Of a DNA stretch of 39,694 nucleotides, positions 1 to 7,006 are shown piece by piece. This DNA is from Muribaculaceae bacterium (GTDB taxonomy: Bacteria; Bacteroidota; Bacteroidia; Bacteroidales; Muribaculaceae), in assembly GCA_017559355.1 (NCBI GenBank), contig JAFYSL010000062.1, positions 1-39,694 of the forward strand, given 5' to 3'. A program made the position numbers and the translations under genes. Under the pieces are notes generated by a model. It was not told where the DNA came from, made no database searches, and saw only the letters and a list, made by a program, of their open reading frames with translations. How positions within the stretch are numbered: position 1 is the stretch's first letter; every line of letters starts with the position of its first letter.

Positions 1-1
1 C

Positions 2-1468
2 GAGGATGCGTTCTTTTATTGCTCTAGCTTGACCTCGGTAACAATCCCTAATTCCGTAATCTCGATTGGCTCGTCTGCATTCTATGGTTGCACCGGCTTA
101 ATATCGGTAGTAAACGGTAAATCAGTAACATCGATAGGCTCGTCGGCGTTCGATAGATGCACAAATCTTAAAGTAGTAATCAACTTATCTAACTTAACGT
201 TTATTGAAGGTTCGTCTGATTATGGATGTATAGCATATTATGCTAATCAAGTTATAAATGATCCAAATGTCTCAATAGTTGAAGATTTTGCATTCTCTAA
301 AGTTAATAACATAAACAGATTGGTTGCATATCTTGGCAACGCAACCGAATTAATTTTGCCAACAGATTTCAATGGAGAAAATTATGAAATTGGCTTTAGA
401 ACGTTCGCTTATTGTAAAGGCTTGACCTCGGTAATTATCCCTAATTCCGTAACAAAAATTGGCGAATGGGCGTTCTATGAGTGCGAAGGCTTGACCGAAG
501 TTAATATCTATGATTTATCAGCATGGTGCAGAATCGATTTTGGTTTGAATTATGCAAATCCAATGTATTATGCAAAGAAACTCAAACTTAATGGAACTGA
601 AATAAAAGATTTAGTTATTCCTAATAACATTACTCAAATAAAGGACTATGCGTTCTATAGTTGCACCGGCTTGACATCGGTAACTATCCCAAATTCCGTA
701 ACAAAAATTGGCGACCATGCGTTCTCTGCGTGCTATGGCTTAACCTCTGTATCCATTCCCAATTCAGTAACCGAGATTGGTGGCGATGCGTTTTGTTGGT
801 GCACAGGCTTGACCTCGGTAACCATCCCCAATTCTGTAACCTCGATTGGCAGCGATGCGTTCGAGAGCTGTGGAATAAGATTAATTATGTGCCATTGTGC
901 CGTCCCTCCAACTTGTGGAAGCGATGCTTTTGGAGGAGAAATAGATAGCTATTCTGCGTTATTGATGATTCCTGAGGGTAGTTTGATTGACTATGCCCTT
1001 GCCGATGAATGGCACAAATTTACACAAGTGCATGAAGTGTCGGAAGCAAAAGTATCAACAGAAGAAAAGAGCGCAACATTTGAAATTCCAACAATAGAGG
1101 GTGCTACTGAATATCTCGCAAGTGTATATTCCGACGCTACTATGTCGCAATTGGTTGCGACTACCCACTATGATGCTTATGGCAAAATCACTCCAATGTC
1201 AACCTCTCTTGAATTATCAATCGATGGCTTTGATGATGGCGTATATTATTACAAAGTTTTGGTAAAATCAGCAACTGGAGAGATATTGAAAAATTACATC
1301 GGCACATTTGAAATCGACGCTGCTGGCATTGAAAATATTGCTACTGATGATGCCGTAGAGGTATCTCGTTATGATATTCATGGTCGATTACTCTCTGAGC
1401 CTACTCGTGGTATCAATATCGTAATATATAGCGACGGCACTACAAGAAAGGAAATCATCAAAGAGTAA
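2..1468 (+). CDS. BspA-like leucine-rich repeat surface protein, 5'-truncated by window edge
   Basis: The frame is already open at base 2 (E-D-A-F-F-Y-C), so the true start lies upstream; the TTG at 29 is not a start. The visible ~488 residues consist of tandem 23-residue LRR_5-type units (consensus LTSVTIPNSVTSIGSDAF), interrupted by unit-free segments around residues 50-110 and 165-200. After the LRRs comes a Fn3-like beta segment (about residues 340-440), then a short tail with YDIHGRLL and a terminal TRKEIIKE, resembling the type IX secretion/sorting tails of Bacteroidales. Family knowledge: BspA-like proteins are secreted adhesins. The last ~10 codons and the DNA after the stop are nearly identical to the gene at 15147-17348. 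Family assignment is firm; ligand unknown. Confidence 0.93.
   Translation, partial: EDAFFYCSSLTSVTIPNSVISIGSSAFYGCTGLISVVNGKSVTSIGSSAFDRCTNLKVVINLSNLTFIEGSSDYGCIAYYANQVINDPNVSIVEDFAFSKVNNINRLVAYLGNATELILPTDFNGENYEIGFRTFAYCKGLTSVIIPNSVTKIGEWAFYECEGLTEVNIYDLSAWCRIDFGLNYANPMYYAKKLKLNGTEIKDLVIPNNITQIKDYAFYSCTGLTSVTIPNSVTKIGDHAFSACYGLTSVSIPNSVTEIGGDAFCWCTGLTSVTIPNSVTSIGSDAFESCGIRLIMCHCAVPPTCGSDAFGGEIDSYSALLMIPEGSLIDYALADEWHKFTQVHEVSEAKVSTEEKSATFEIPTIEGATEYLASVYSDATMSQLVATTHYDAYGKITPMSTSLELSIDGFDDGVYYYKVLVKSATGEILKNYIGTFEIDAAGIENIATDDAVEVSRYDIHGRLLSEPTRGINIVIYSDGTTRKEIIKE
661..860 (+). repeat. 69-nt coding repeats of the LRR units
   Basis: Tandem diverged copies of a 69-nt unit encode the 23-residue LRR. 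The recurring DNA core is a CTTGACCTCGGTAAC-like block followed by ATCCCTAATTCCGTAAC-like sequence. The copies are imperfect and in frame, so this is protein repeat structure and a possible recombination substrate with the second BspA gene. Confidence 0.8.
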
Positions 1469-1540
1469 AAGAGAGATGAAAAAGGAAAGAGGAGAGAGAA
1501 AAGAGGAAAGAGCAAAAAGAAGAGCCTCTTGAATTGAAAT
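1469..1540 (+). repeat. Polypurine intergenic repeat (copy 1)
   Basis: An almost pure A/G tract starts right after the BspA stop codon and ends in CCTCTTGAATTGAAA. The portion with AAAGAGCAAAAAGAAGA followed by CCTCTTGAATTGAAA recurs at 2341-2378 with one change. The first ~40 bases match, in the same orientation relative to the gene, the DNA after the other BspA gene's stop codon. Confidence 0.75.
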
Positions 1541-1580
1541 CCTTTTGAATTGAGAGTTGAGAAAATACATAACAATGTGA

Positions 1581-1618
1581 AGAGCGATGGAACAAAAAAA
1601 CATCGCTCTCATTTTTTA
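1581..1618 (+). terminator. Rho-independent terminator after BspA gene
   Basis: The 9-bp perfect stem AGAGCGATG / CATCGCTCT (1581-1589 with 1601-1609) encloses an A-rich loop and is followed by CATTTTTTAT. It lies 112 bases after the BspA stop. Confidence 0.85.
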
Positions 1619-1750
1619 TATGGATTGATAGAATAAATAACGATGCTGATGTGAAAAGGAAAATAAATTTAGGTTAGCATATATAATTCTCAAAAAATGT
1701 TAATTGAGAATTTTTGTGCATTATCGCAGTTTTTCGGGTTATGGAGGTTG

Positions 1751-1758
1751 TAACTTTG
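1751..1758 (+). promoter_or_regulatory. -7 promoter element TAACTTTG
   Basis: Exact match to the Bacteroidetes TAnnTTTG -7 consensus, about 53 bases before the ATG at 1812. The -33 position holds only a T-rich run (1730-1734), not a clean TTTG. It probably drives the first capsid-cluster gene. Confidence 0.6.
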
Positions 1759-1811
1759 CATTGTGATTGCAATCAACCAAAACCATTTTTATTAACTCAA
1801 AATCTAACACA

Positions 1812-2321
1812 ATGGAAAACAATTTTCAATCAACAATTAATGCCGTAGTTGATACGGCTCGCGACATCGCCTCAAAGGTGGGCAATGCAACTGAAAATGT
1901 AGTGGAGAATGTAGTAGAAACTATCGGTGCTGTAACCGAAACCATCGACACTGTAAAAGATACTGCCGAGGAGGTGGTAGATGCATCAAAGGAGATGCCT
2001 TCGTTTAAGGATATTATGAAGGCCATTCTCAAGGATTCACGTGTGGGGCATTTTATTATTGACATCATCTCGGGGAAGGACGCTCGTGAAGCTTCTACGC
2101 AGTATTTCCCAAGTGATGCTGTGGCTGATGAAGTGGCAACAGTAGATGTAGATGCTCTTGTGAATGAGGCCGAAGAACGTGGCTATCTTCGTGGTCGCAA
2201 TGAGCAGATAGAGGTGAAAATGCGCGAACCTAATCAATGGCAGTTGGCTGACAATGCTCGTAAACCTGTAGTAGAAACCACAATCCTTAATCACCCTCGC
2301 CGCAGTGTGTGGGAAAACTAA
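1812..2321 (+). CDS. Helical, scaffold-like protein at head of capsid-like cluster (hypothetical)
   Basis: 169 residues from the ATG at 1812, chosen over an upstream in-frame start at 1767 that lies only 9 bases beyond the -7 element. Residues ~5-65 form one long, nearly Gly/Pro-free amphipathic helix rich in V, T, A, E and D with heptad-like spacing. A segment around residues 115-135 (LVNEAEERGYLRGRNEQIE) is charged and helical, and the tail is basic. There is no signal peptide or transmembrane segment. Its position directly before a major-capsid-like gene is where phages place scaffold proteins, and the helical, acidic character fits that role. The amphipathic helix could equally bind a membrane. 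Function is inferred from context and composition only; the protein family is not recognised. Confidence 0.75.
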   Translation: MENNFQSTINAVVDTARDIASKVGNATENVVENVVETIGAVTETIDTVKDTAEEVVDASKEMPSFKDIMKAILKDSRVGHFIIDIISGKDAREASTQYFPSDAVADEVATVDVDALVNEAEERGYLRGRNEQIEVKMREPNQWQLADNARKPVVETTILNHPRRSVWEN

Positions 2322-2327
2322 ATCAAG

Positions 2328-2383
2328 CGGAAAGAGGAGAGAGCAAAGAGCAAAAAGAAGAACCTCTTGAATTGAAAATTGAG
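2328..2383 (+). repeat. Polypurine intergenic repeat (copy 2)
   Basis: Begins seven bases after the stop of the scaffold-like gene. It repeats the GAGCAAAAAGAAGA block followed by CCTCTTGAATTGAAA seen at 1518-1545. Its presence inside the capsid cluster links the cluster to the host's general intergenic repeat family. Confidence 0.7.
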
Positions 2384-2480
2384 AACCCCGAAAGGCTCAA
2401 CGAGGCTTGACCGAGTTAATTGATAAGTGAAAATTGAAAAGTGAGACTTTCCTGCGTATTAGGGTTAACGATTTCACATT

Positions 2481-2520
2481 TTTCTGTTCTCTCCTCTTTA
2501 CTTTTATCTTTCATTTTTTA
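2481..2520. repeat. Polypyrimidine tract before capsid-like gene
   Basis: A C/T-rich run (TCTGTTCTCTCCTCTTTAC and beyond) lies 22 bases before the capsid-like start. With the purine tract at 2328-2383 it could form an imperfect long hairpin in the transcript between the first two cluster genes. Confidence 0.5.
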
Positions 2521-2542
2521 TCTATTTTAATTTTAAAGTACT

Positions 2543-3970
2543 ATGAATCAATTGAAACAACAACTAATTTCTTTATTTGGCAAAGCCGTTGAATGGCTTG
2601 CACAAAAGTATGGCATTTACACTTTTATCGCTATGGGCGCTGTGATTTTATGGTGGATTATCATGGGCGACGGCGACAGTTCGATTACGCTGGCTTCGGG
2701 TATGCTCATCGCTGGCATCAATGGCGGGAAGCATGTGGTAGATGGACCGCTCACCACATCACTATCCAACGAGGGGTCGCCCGATCTTCTTCGTAACGAA
2801 ATCGATGAACGTATAGTAAAAATTCGCCCTATGTCAACTCCTATCGACCAACTTTCACGTTTTGGAGGCAGTCGCTCATGTGGCAGTATGGTTGTAGACT
2901 ATTATTCGGTCGATACCAAAGCTACTGAAACAACTCTTACACAAGAGCATGACGAGGAAACCGAAGAGGGGAAAAGTGGTGAATACTATATCGCCACTAT
3001 TCACACCGAAAATGACGAAATTTTTGAGCCGTCGGAAACTATCCTCGTGCCCAACGTGAGTGGATATGGTCCTGATGGATTGAGTTATGACGGAACACTC
3101 GTGCTATATGTGTTGAGTCGTAACGATGATGGAGTTAAAGTCATTGCCGTGAATGGCAAATCGGTGATGGGGTATCGCAACCATGTGCCCACTATGGAGG
3201 TAGGTACCAAACTTATACGCATGGGGCGTGCAGCCAGCGAACTTGATGTGCAAACAGCTCAATTTGAGGCGCTGCCAACGAAAATGCAAAATAACTGCCA
3301 AATTTTCAAGACTCAAGTGGAGCAAAGCACATTTCAAAAAATCGCAAACAAGGAGGTGGGCTGGAGTTTCTCTGACCAAGAGGAGGCGGCAATTATCGAT
3401 ATGCGATTGGGTATGGAGAAGAGTTTCCTATTCGGTTCAAAGGCACGTATCTACGACTCAAACAAACGAGAAGATGTGTTGCTCACTGGTGGGATTTGGC
3501 ATCAAGCAGGGAGAGAGTTTAGATATGCCAAAGATGACTTTAATGCCAATTCAATAATTGACCTTTGTCGCGATGCATTCACTGCTAATGCTGGGTCAAA
3601 TCGCAAAATCTTAATAGGTGGTACAGGTCTTATTGAGGTAATCAATAAACTTGACTACAACAAAGTGATTTCTGCCAACGAAACGGTTACAAAATGGGGA
3701 ATCGATTTCACTGAGTTGCGTTCAAAATTTGGCACTCTCTATGTGTTGCACTCTGAGGTATTTGATCAATGTGGCCACTACTATGATGGTTTTGTTGTAG
3801 ACCCTGAGTATATCACAAAATACTGCCATGTGCCATTCCGTGCAGAGAAACTCGACTTACGAAAGAGTGGTGTGCGCAACACCGATGCTATTGTGGTGAC
3901 TGAAGCAAGTTGCCTTGTGTTGCGATATCCTCAAGCCCACATGCGTGTAATTGAAACATCTCAGGCATGA
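2543..3970 (+). CDS. Major capsid-like protein (SU10/HK97-fold type) with N-terminal membrane segment
   Basis: 475 residues. From about residue 85 the protein follows the pattern of SU10-type major capsid proteins (HK97 fold): an N-arm with KIRPMSTPIDQL (residues ~93-104), a spine-helix region around 250-305 (QIFKTQVEQ, then a long helix ending MEKSFLFGSKAR), and a C-terminal part with GTLYVLHSEVF, FVVDPEYI, RAEKLDLRKSG, and a final hydrophobic strand plus AHMRV. Unusually, residues ~24-41 (YGIYTFIAMGAVILWWII) are a strong hydrophobic helix and 47-59 a second weaker one; a capsid protein of this type would normally be about 330-350 residues without them. Its stop overlaps the next start (ATGA). 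Capsid assignment rests on recalled family pattern, not a search; membrane anchoring is inferred. Confidence 0.75.
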   Translation: MNQLKQQLISLFGKAVEWLAQKYGIYTFIAMGAVILWWIIMGDGDSSITLASGMLIAGINGGKHVVDGPLTTSLSNEGSPDLLRNEIDERIVKIRPMSTPIDQLSRFGGSRSCGSMVVDYYSVDTKATETTLTQEHDEETEEGKSGEYYIATIHTENDEIFEPSETILVPNVSGYGPDGLSYDGTLVLYVLSRNDDGVKVIAVNGKSVMGYRNHVPTMEVGTKLIRMGRAASELDVQTAQFEALPTKMQNNCQIFKTQVEQSTFQKIANKEVGWSFSDQEEAAIIDMRLGMEKSFLFGSKARIYDSNKREDVLLTGGIWHQAGREFRYAKDDFNANSIIDLCRDAFTANAGSNRKILIGGTGLIEVINKLDYNKVISANETVTKWGIDFTELRSKFGTLYVLHSEVFDQCGHYYDGFVVDPEYITKYCHVPFRAEKLDLRKSGVRNTDAIVVTEASCLVLRYPQAHMRVIETSQA

Positions 3971-4497
3971 AAATAACTCTCTCAAGCGAAGAAATGCTGG
4001 CGCAGTGGAAACTGCGCCGGGGTTTCGAGCCTCTACGCTCCGACTGTGTTATAACTCGCAACGATGGTGTTGATATTGACCAACTATTGAGGCTCGAAAT
4101 GCGCGACTGGTATCTTAATTTGCTCTGCACTGCTCCTGTGGAGATGTTAGTAACGACAAATATCGCCAACGACATTGCTGTAGTGGTGCGTGATGAGGGG
4201 GTGGGAATTGTAACTCTCCCCGAAAGCTGTAGACGCATCGTTGAATTTCAACTTGAGGGGTGGAGCAGACCGGCAAAAATTATCACTAACCCTCATTGCC
4301 AAGAGGCTATATTGCAGGAAAATCCTTATAGTCGTGGTGGCTGTGAACGACCTGTGGTGGTAATCCATGGCAATCGTTTATTCATCTATTCTCTACCCTC
4401 TTCTACTCCCAAGATTGTGCGTGCGATGGCTGTAATGGAGCCAGCCGACGGCACTTATGAAATGGACGAACGAGCAGTTTCATTAATTGAGAATTGA
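3967..4497 (+). CDS. Connector/head-completion-like small protein (hypothetical)
   Basis: 176 residues; the ATG shares ATGA with the capsid-like gene's stop, so translation is probably coupled and the product is likely needed in fixed ratio with the capsid protein. The first half is helical (EEMLAQWKLRRGFEPL; LLRLEMRDWYLNLLCTAP). The second half is beta-rich (IANDIAVVVRDEGVGIVTLP, then a VVVIHGNRLFIYS strand pair). No signal peptide or transmembrane segment. Between capsid and portal genes, a head-tail connector, neck or capsid-completion role is the simplest reading, but no family motif is recognised and this is inference from position. Confidence 0.7.
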   Translation: MKITLSSEEMLAQWKLRRGFEPLRSDCVITRNDGVDIDQLLRLEMRDWYLNLLCTAPVEMLVTTNIANDIAVVVRDEGVGIVTLPESCRRIVEFQLEGWSRPAKIITNPHCQEAILQENPYSRGGCERPVVVIHGNRLFIYSLPSSTPKIVRAMAVMEPADGTYEMDERAVSLIEN

Positions 4498-4566
4498 AAA
4501 AGGAAAGAGAAAAGAGGGGAGAGGAAAATATAAATTAACTCTATCGAGATTCTCTTCTCTCCTTTT
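4496..4566. repeat. Purine arm / pyrimidine arm pair between cluster genes
   Basis: The purine run at 4496-4530 (AAAAAGGAAAGAG followed by more A/G) is followed after ~20 bases by a pyrimidine run at 4550-4566 (TTCTCTTCTCTCCTTTT). The two arms are roughly complementary and could fold into a long imperfect hairpin in the 112-base gap before the portal gene. The motif belongs to the same dispersed repeat family as at 1469 and 2328. Confidence 0.6.
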
Positions 4567-4609
4567 ACCATTTTCAATGTTTCTTTAACCTCTAAATTCA
4601 CAATTTACT

Positions 4610-6001
4610 ATGTTTTTACCTAAAAATGAACGTGTGCTTGCGTTGGCTTACAAGGCGTGGCAATATGGTGAATCGCTTCGCAGTCGACGCAATCGATACA
4701 AGCAATATACCTATGGCGAGCAGTGGAACGACCTCGTGAGCGATGAACATGGCAACATCATTACCGAAGGGGAACTAGCCCTGAAAGATGGCAAACGACC
4801 TATGAGTAATAATCTCATTCGCCAGTTGGTGAAGTGTGTAGTGGGGCGTTTTCGCAATTCGCTCTACGACAACGATATTCCTGCCTTGCTCAAACCCATA
4901 TACAACCTCAACAATCTTAATGAACTGGATAGTCGTATGCTTGAAGAGTTCTTGATTTCGGGGTGTGCTATACAACGTATTTCGCTGGGTAATCTTCGTA
5001 AAGGTGACGGGGTGTGGGTGGAGAATGTAAATCCATCGCATTTCTTTGTCAACGCATTTAACGATCCTCGTGGGTGGGATATTGAAATGGTGGGTATGAC
5101 TCACAGCATGAGCATCACCGAGGTGATTATGCGATTTAGTGGAGGCGACCAAGCAAAAGCCAATGCGTTGCGACAACTATATTCACAAGATGAGATACAG
5201 CAGGGTGGCATATTTTTCAAAGCGCCAAATAATTGTTGTCGAGTTATTGAGGTGTGGACTCTTGAGAGTAAAGAGTCACTACTTTGCCACGACATACATC
5301 ATGGAGAGATGTTTATGACCGACCTAACATGCCGGTCGTTACTCGACCACGAAAATTCCATTCGTAAAAGAAACGATATGAAGGAGATAATCTCTCGCTG
5401 GCATATCAACACCTATTGGCAATGTCGTTATTTGGCTCCCGACGGCACTCTGCTTGATAGTTACATCTCACCCATCAATGCTCACCCTTTTGTGATAAAA
5501 CTCTACCCACTTATAGATGGCGAGGTGCACCCATTTGTTGAAGATGTAATTGACCAACAACGATATATCAATCGACTTATCGTGATGATTGATCATATTA
5601 TGAGCACTTCGGCTAAGGGGGCTCTCCTCTTCCCTGCCAATCAACGACATGAATCGATGTCGTGGGAGCAGATTGCCTCGCAATGGGCTAAAAGCGATAG
5701 TGTTATCCCCTACAACCCCTCATCGGGTAATCCAGGTCCTCAACAAATTGCGGCAAACAATACAAATATAGGAGCCTTTGAGCTACTGTCGCTCGAGATG
5801 AAATTGTTTGAAGATGTGAGTGGAGTGAGCAGCGCACTGATGGGAAAAAGCAACACTGGCACAAATGGCTCGGCACTCTACGAATCGCAAATAAAGAATG
5901 CTACAATCGCTCTTGCCGACATTTTTGAAACATTCAATCACTTCCGTGAGGAGAGGGACGAGAGAATGTGTTTCATGATGCAAAATGTGGCTCTCAAGTG
6001 A
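4610..6001 (+). CDS. Phage portal-like protein
   Basis: 463 residues. The N-terminus has the portal pattern of a helical start (ALAYKAWQYGESLRSRRNRYKQYTYGEQW), then GKRPMSNNLIRQLVKCVVGRFRN, which matches the conserved 'N.i...v....g' clip-entry helix of P22-like portals. The middle is beta-rich with a W-x-Y/cyto-like wing (ISRWHINTYWQCRYLAPDG). A late segment DVIDQQRYINRLIVMIDHIMSTSAKG resembles the long crown/stem helix, and GVSSALMGKSNTGTNGSALYESQ resembles the 'G.....G....tG.a' tunnel-loop helix. In tailed phages the portal is the dodecameric DNA gate at one capsid vertex. It appears short at the C-terminus relative to large P22-type portals. No terminase is adjacent. Portal assignment is fairly confident; activity is unknown. 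Confidence 0.78.
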   Translation: MFLPKNERVLALAYKAWQYGESLRSRRNRYKQYTYGEQWNDLVSDEHGNIITEGELALKDGKRPMSNNLIRQLVKCVVGRFRNSLYDNDIPALLKPIYNLNNLNELDSRMLEEFLISGCAIQRISLGNLRKGDGVWVENVNPSHFFVNAFNDPRGWDIEMVGMTHSMSITEVIMRFSGGDQAKANALRQLYSQDEIQQGGIFFKAPNNCCRVIEVWTLESKESLLCHDIHHGEMFMTDLTCRSLLDHENSIRKRNDMKEIISRWHINTYWQCRYLAPDGTLLDSYISPINAHPFVIKLYPLIDGEVHPFVEDVIDQQRYINRLIVMIDHIMSTSAKGALLFPANQRHESMSWEQIASQWAKSDSVIPYNPSSGNPGPQQIAANNTNIGAFELLSLEMKLFEDVSGVSSALMGKSNTGTNGSALYESQIKNATIALADIFETFNHFREERDERMCFMMQNVALK

Positions 6002-6058
6002 GGTGAAAATTTTTAATTATTAATCTCGTTGGGTAGCGATATTGCCCATGCGTGATTT

Positions 6059-6066
6059 TATCTTTG
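6059..6066 (+). promoter_or_regulatory. -7 promoter element TATCTTTG
   Basis: Exact TAnnTTTG match 61 bases before the ATG at 6128, with no clear TTTG at -33. It suggests that the last two cluster genes can be transcribed separately from the capsid and portal genes by the host housekeeping sigma factor. Confidence 0.6.
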
Positions 6067-6127
6067 TACTACCGATTGAAATCCAATTCTCGTTATCGAT
6101 TAAACCTATTCTAAATCATTAATTGTC

Positions 6128-6508
6128 ATGCTTGAAGAAGTCTTAATCAGAAATCGCGACATCAAAAAATGTTACAACCGCATCGTGAAACAATATAAGA
6201 AACTGGGGCAAAATCCGTCGATTTCAACTGTTGTGAATGATGCAATATCAACTAAAGCGCCAAGTTATTATCTCACTTTCGACTATGCTCGCCGACTATT
6301 GAGTCAATATCGTCGCAAGCAGTTGCCCAAAAGTTATCGCAGGCTACGCCACGATATGGTTGTGGAGATTGCACGCAAAGTTGACCGACTAATACAACGA
6401 AATCCCTCGCTTAGCGAAAGTGATGCTCTCTCGATGGTGCTCGCCTCAGGCAATGCCTCTCGTTTCTTTATATCCGAAGTATCGGCTCGCCGTCTTATTA
6501 ACCACTAA
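6128..6508 (+). CDS. Small basic protein with internal duplication (HTH-like; hypothetical)
   Basis: 126 residues, strongly basic and helical. Two halves look duplicated: QNPSISTVVNDAIS...YYLTFDYARRLLS (about residues 32-62) and RNPSLSESDALSMV...FFISEVSARRLIN (about 95-125). Each half has NPS-[IL]-S, a helix, paired aromatics followed by [LI]-[TS], and ARRL-[LI]. This spacing would suit tandem helix-turn-helix-like DNA-binding units. In a capsid cluster, a small-terminase-like or regulatory DNA-binding role is possible but inferred. It has its own -7 element upstream and sits 15 bases before the next gene, so the two are probably co-transcribed. Confidence 0.75.
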   Translation: MLEEVLIRNRDIKKCYNRIVKQYKKLGQNPSISTVVNDAISTKAPSYYLTFDYARRLLSQYRRKQLPKSYRRLRHDMVVEIARKVDRLIQRNPSLSESDALSMVLASGNASRFFISEVSARRLINH

Positions 6509-6523
6509 TACCCTAATCCCACT

Positions 6524-7006
6524 ATGACACAATCTATATCACTTAATCTATCAACCGAGGCCATCATGAGGGAGATATATGCATTGTCGGCCCTTAGATG
6601 CCTTTCAAATGGAGATGAATCGCGACCTCCAATTCTCACTCGCGACCGTGCTCCAGCCCTAAAATTGCTCATTAGAGATACATTTGCTTTTATAGTAATG
6701 AAGATTATCAGATATGTTGAAAATTGCAATATCAATGATGTTTCTCAGTTGACAAATGATGTCGATGATGAGATATTAAGCGTTGACTTAAAGGTGTGTA
6801 GCGATGTAACCGACACTGCCACCAAAGCAATGCGACAAGCTCTCAACCATTGCATCTCGGCCTATGCGCTATATATATGCTACATAGGTCACGACGACAC
6901 AACGAGCAAGCAATATGAACATATTGCCAACGAGGAGATTATGACCTTATTGCAACTCCTATCTATTACATCTTTCAGAGGTGTAAATATCTCTCCCCGA
7001 TATTAA
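6524..7006 (+). CDS. Helical hypothetical protein, last gene of capsid-like cluster
   Basis: 160 residues from the ATG at 6524. Almost all alpha-helical: an N-terminal helix (TEAIMREIYALSALRCLS), a central hydrophobic helix LLIRDTFAFIVMKIIRYV (about residues 47-65), and two C-terminal helices (TKAMRQALNHCISAYALYICYI; ANEEIMTLLQLLS). No signal peptide; the helices look amphipathic rather than membrane-spanning. Not recognised. Its stop codon overlaps the convergent MscS-type gene's stop by a few bases (7003-7006), so the cluster boundary is tight. Phage connector proteins are often small and helical like this, but that is only suggestive. Confidence 0.7.
   Translation: MTQSISLNLSTEAIMREIYALSALRCLSNGDESRPPILTRDRAPALKLLIRDTFAFIVMKIIRYVENCNINDVSQLTNDVDDEILSVDLKVCSDVTDTATKAMRQALNHCISAYALYICYIGHDDTTSKQYEHIANEEIMTLLQLLSITSFRGVNISPRY

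Larger units (their letters stand above)
1469..1811. other. 343-bp intergenic region between BspA gene and capsid-like cluster
   Basis: Contains, in order, the polypurine repeat, a rho-independent terminator hairpin at 1581-1618, an AT-rich stretch and a Bacteroidetes-type -7 element at 1751-1758. No convincing coding sequence was seen here on either strand. The terminator plus new promoter indicate that the capsid-like cluster is transcribed independently of the BspA gene. Confidence 0.7.

Noticed and set aside
29-31. TTG as start codon of the first BspA gene
   Set aside because: The same frame is open to the window edge and encodes the preceding LRR unit.
661-948. A 95-codon alternative frame inside the first BspA gene
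   Set aside because: It is a repeat-driven shadow frame with C/W-rich low-plausibility sequence, fully inside the LRR coding frame.
1812-7006. Ordinary decaying prophage remnant
   Set aside because: All six frames are intact, there is no integrase, att-like duplication or degraded phage gene at either edge, and the neighbours are tightly spaced. Left open only as an origin hypothesis.
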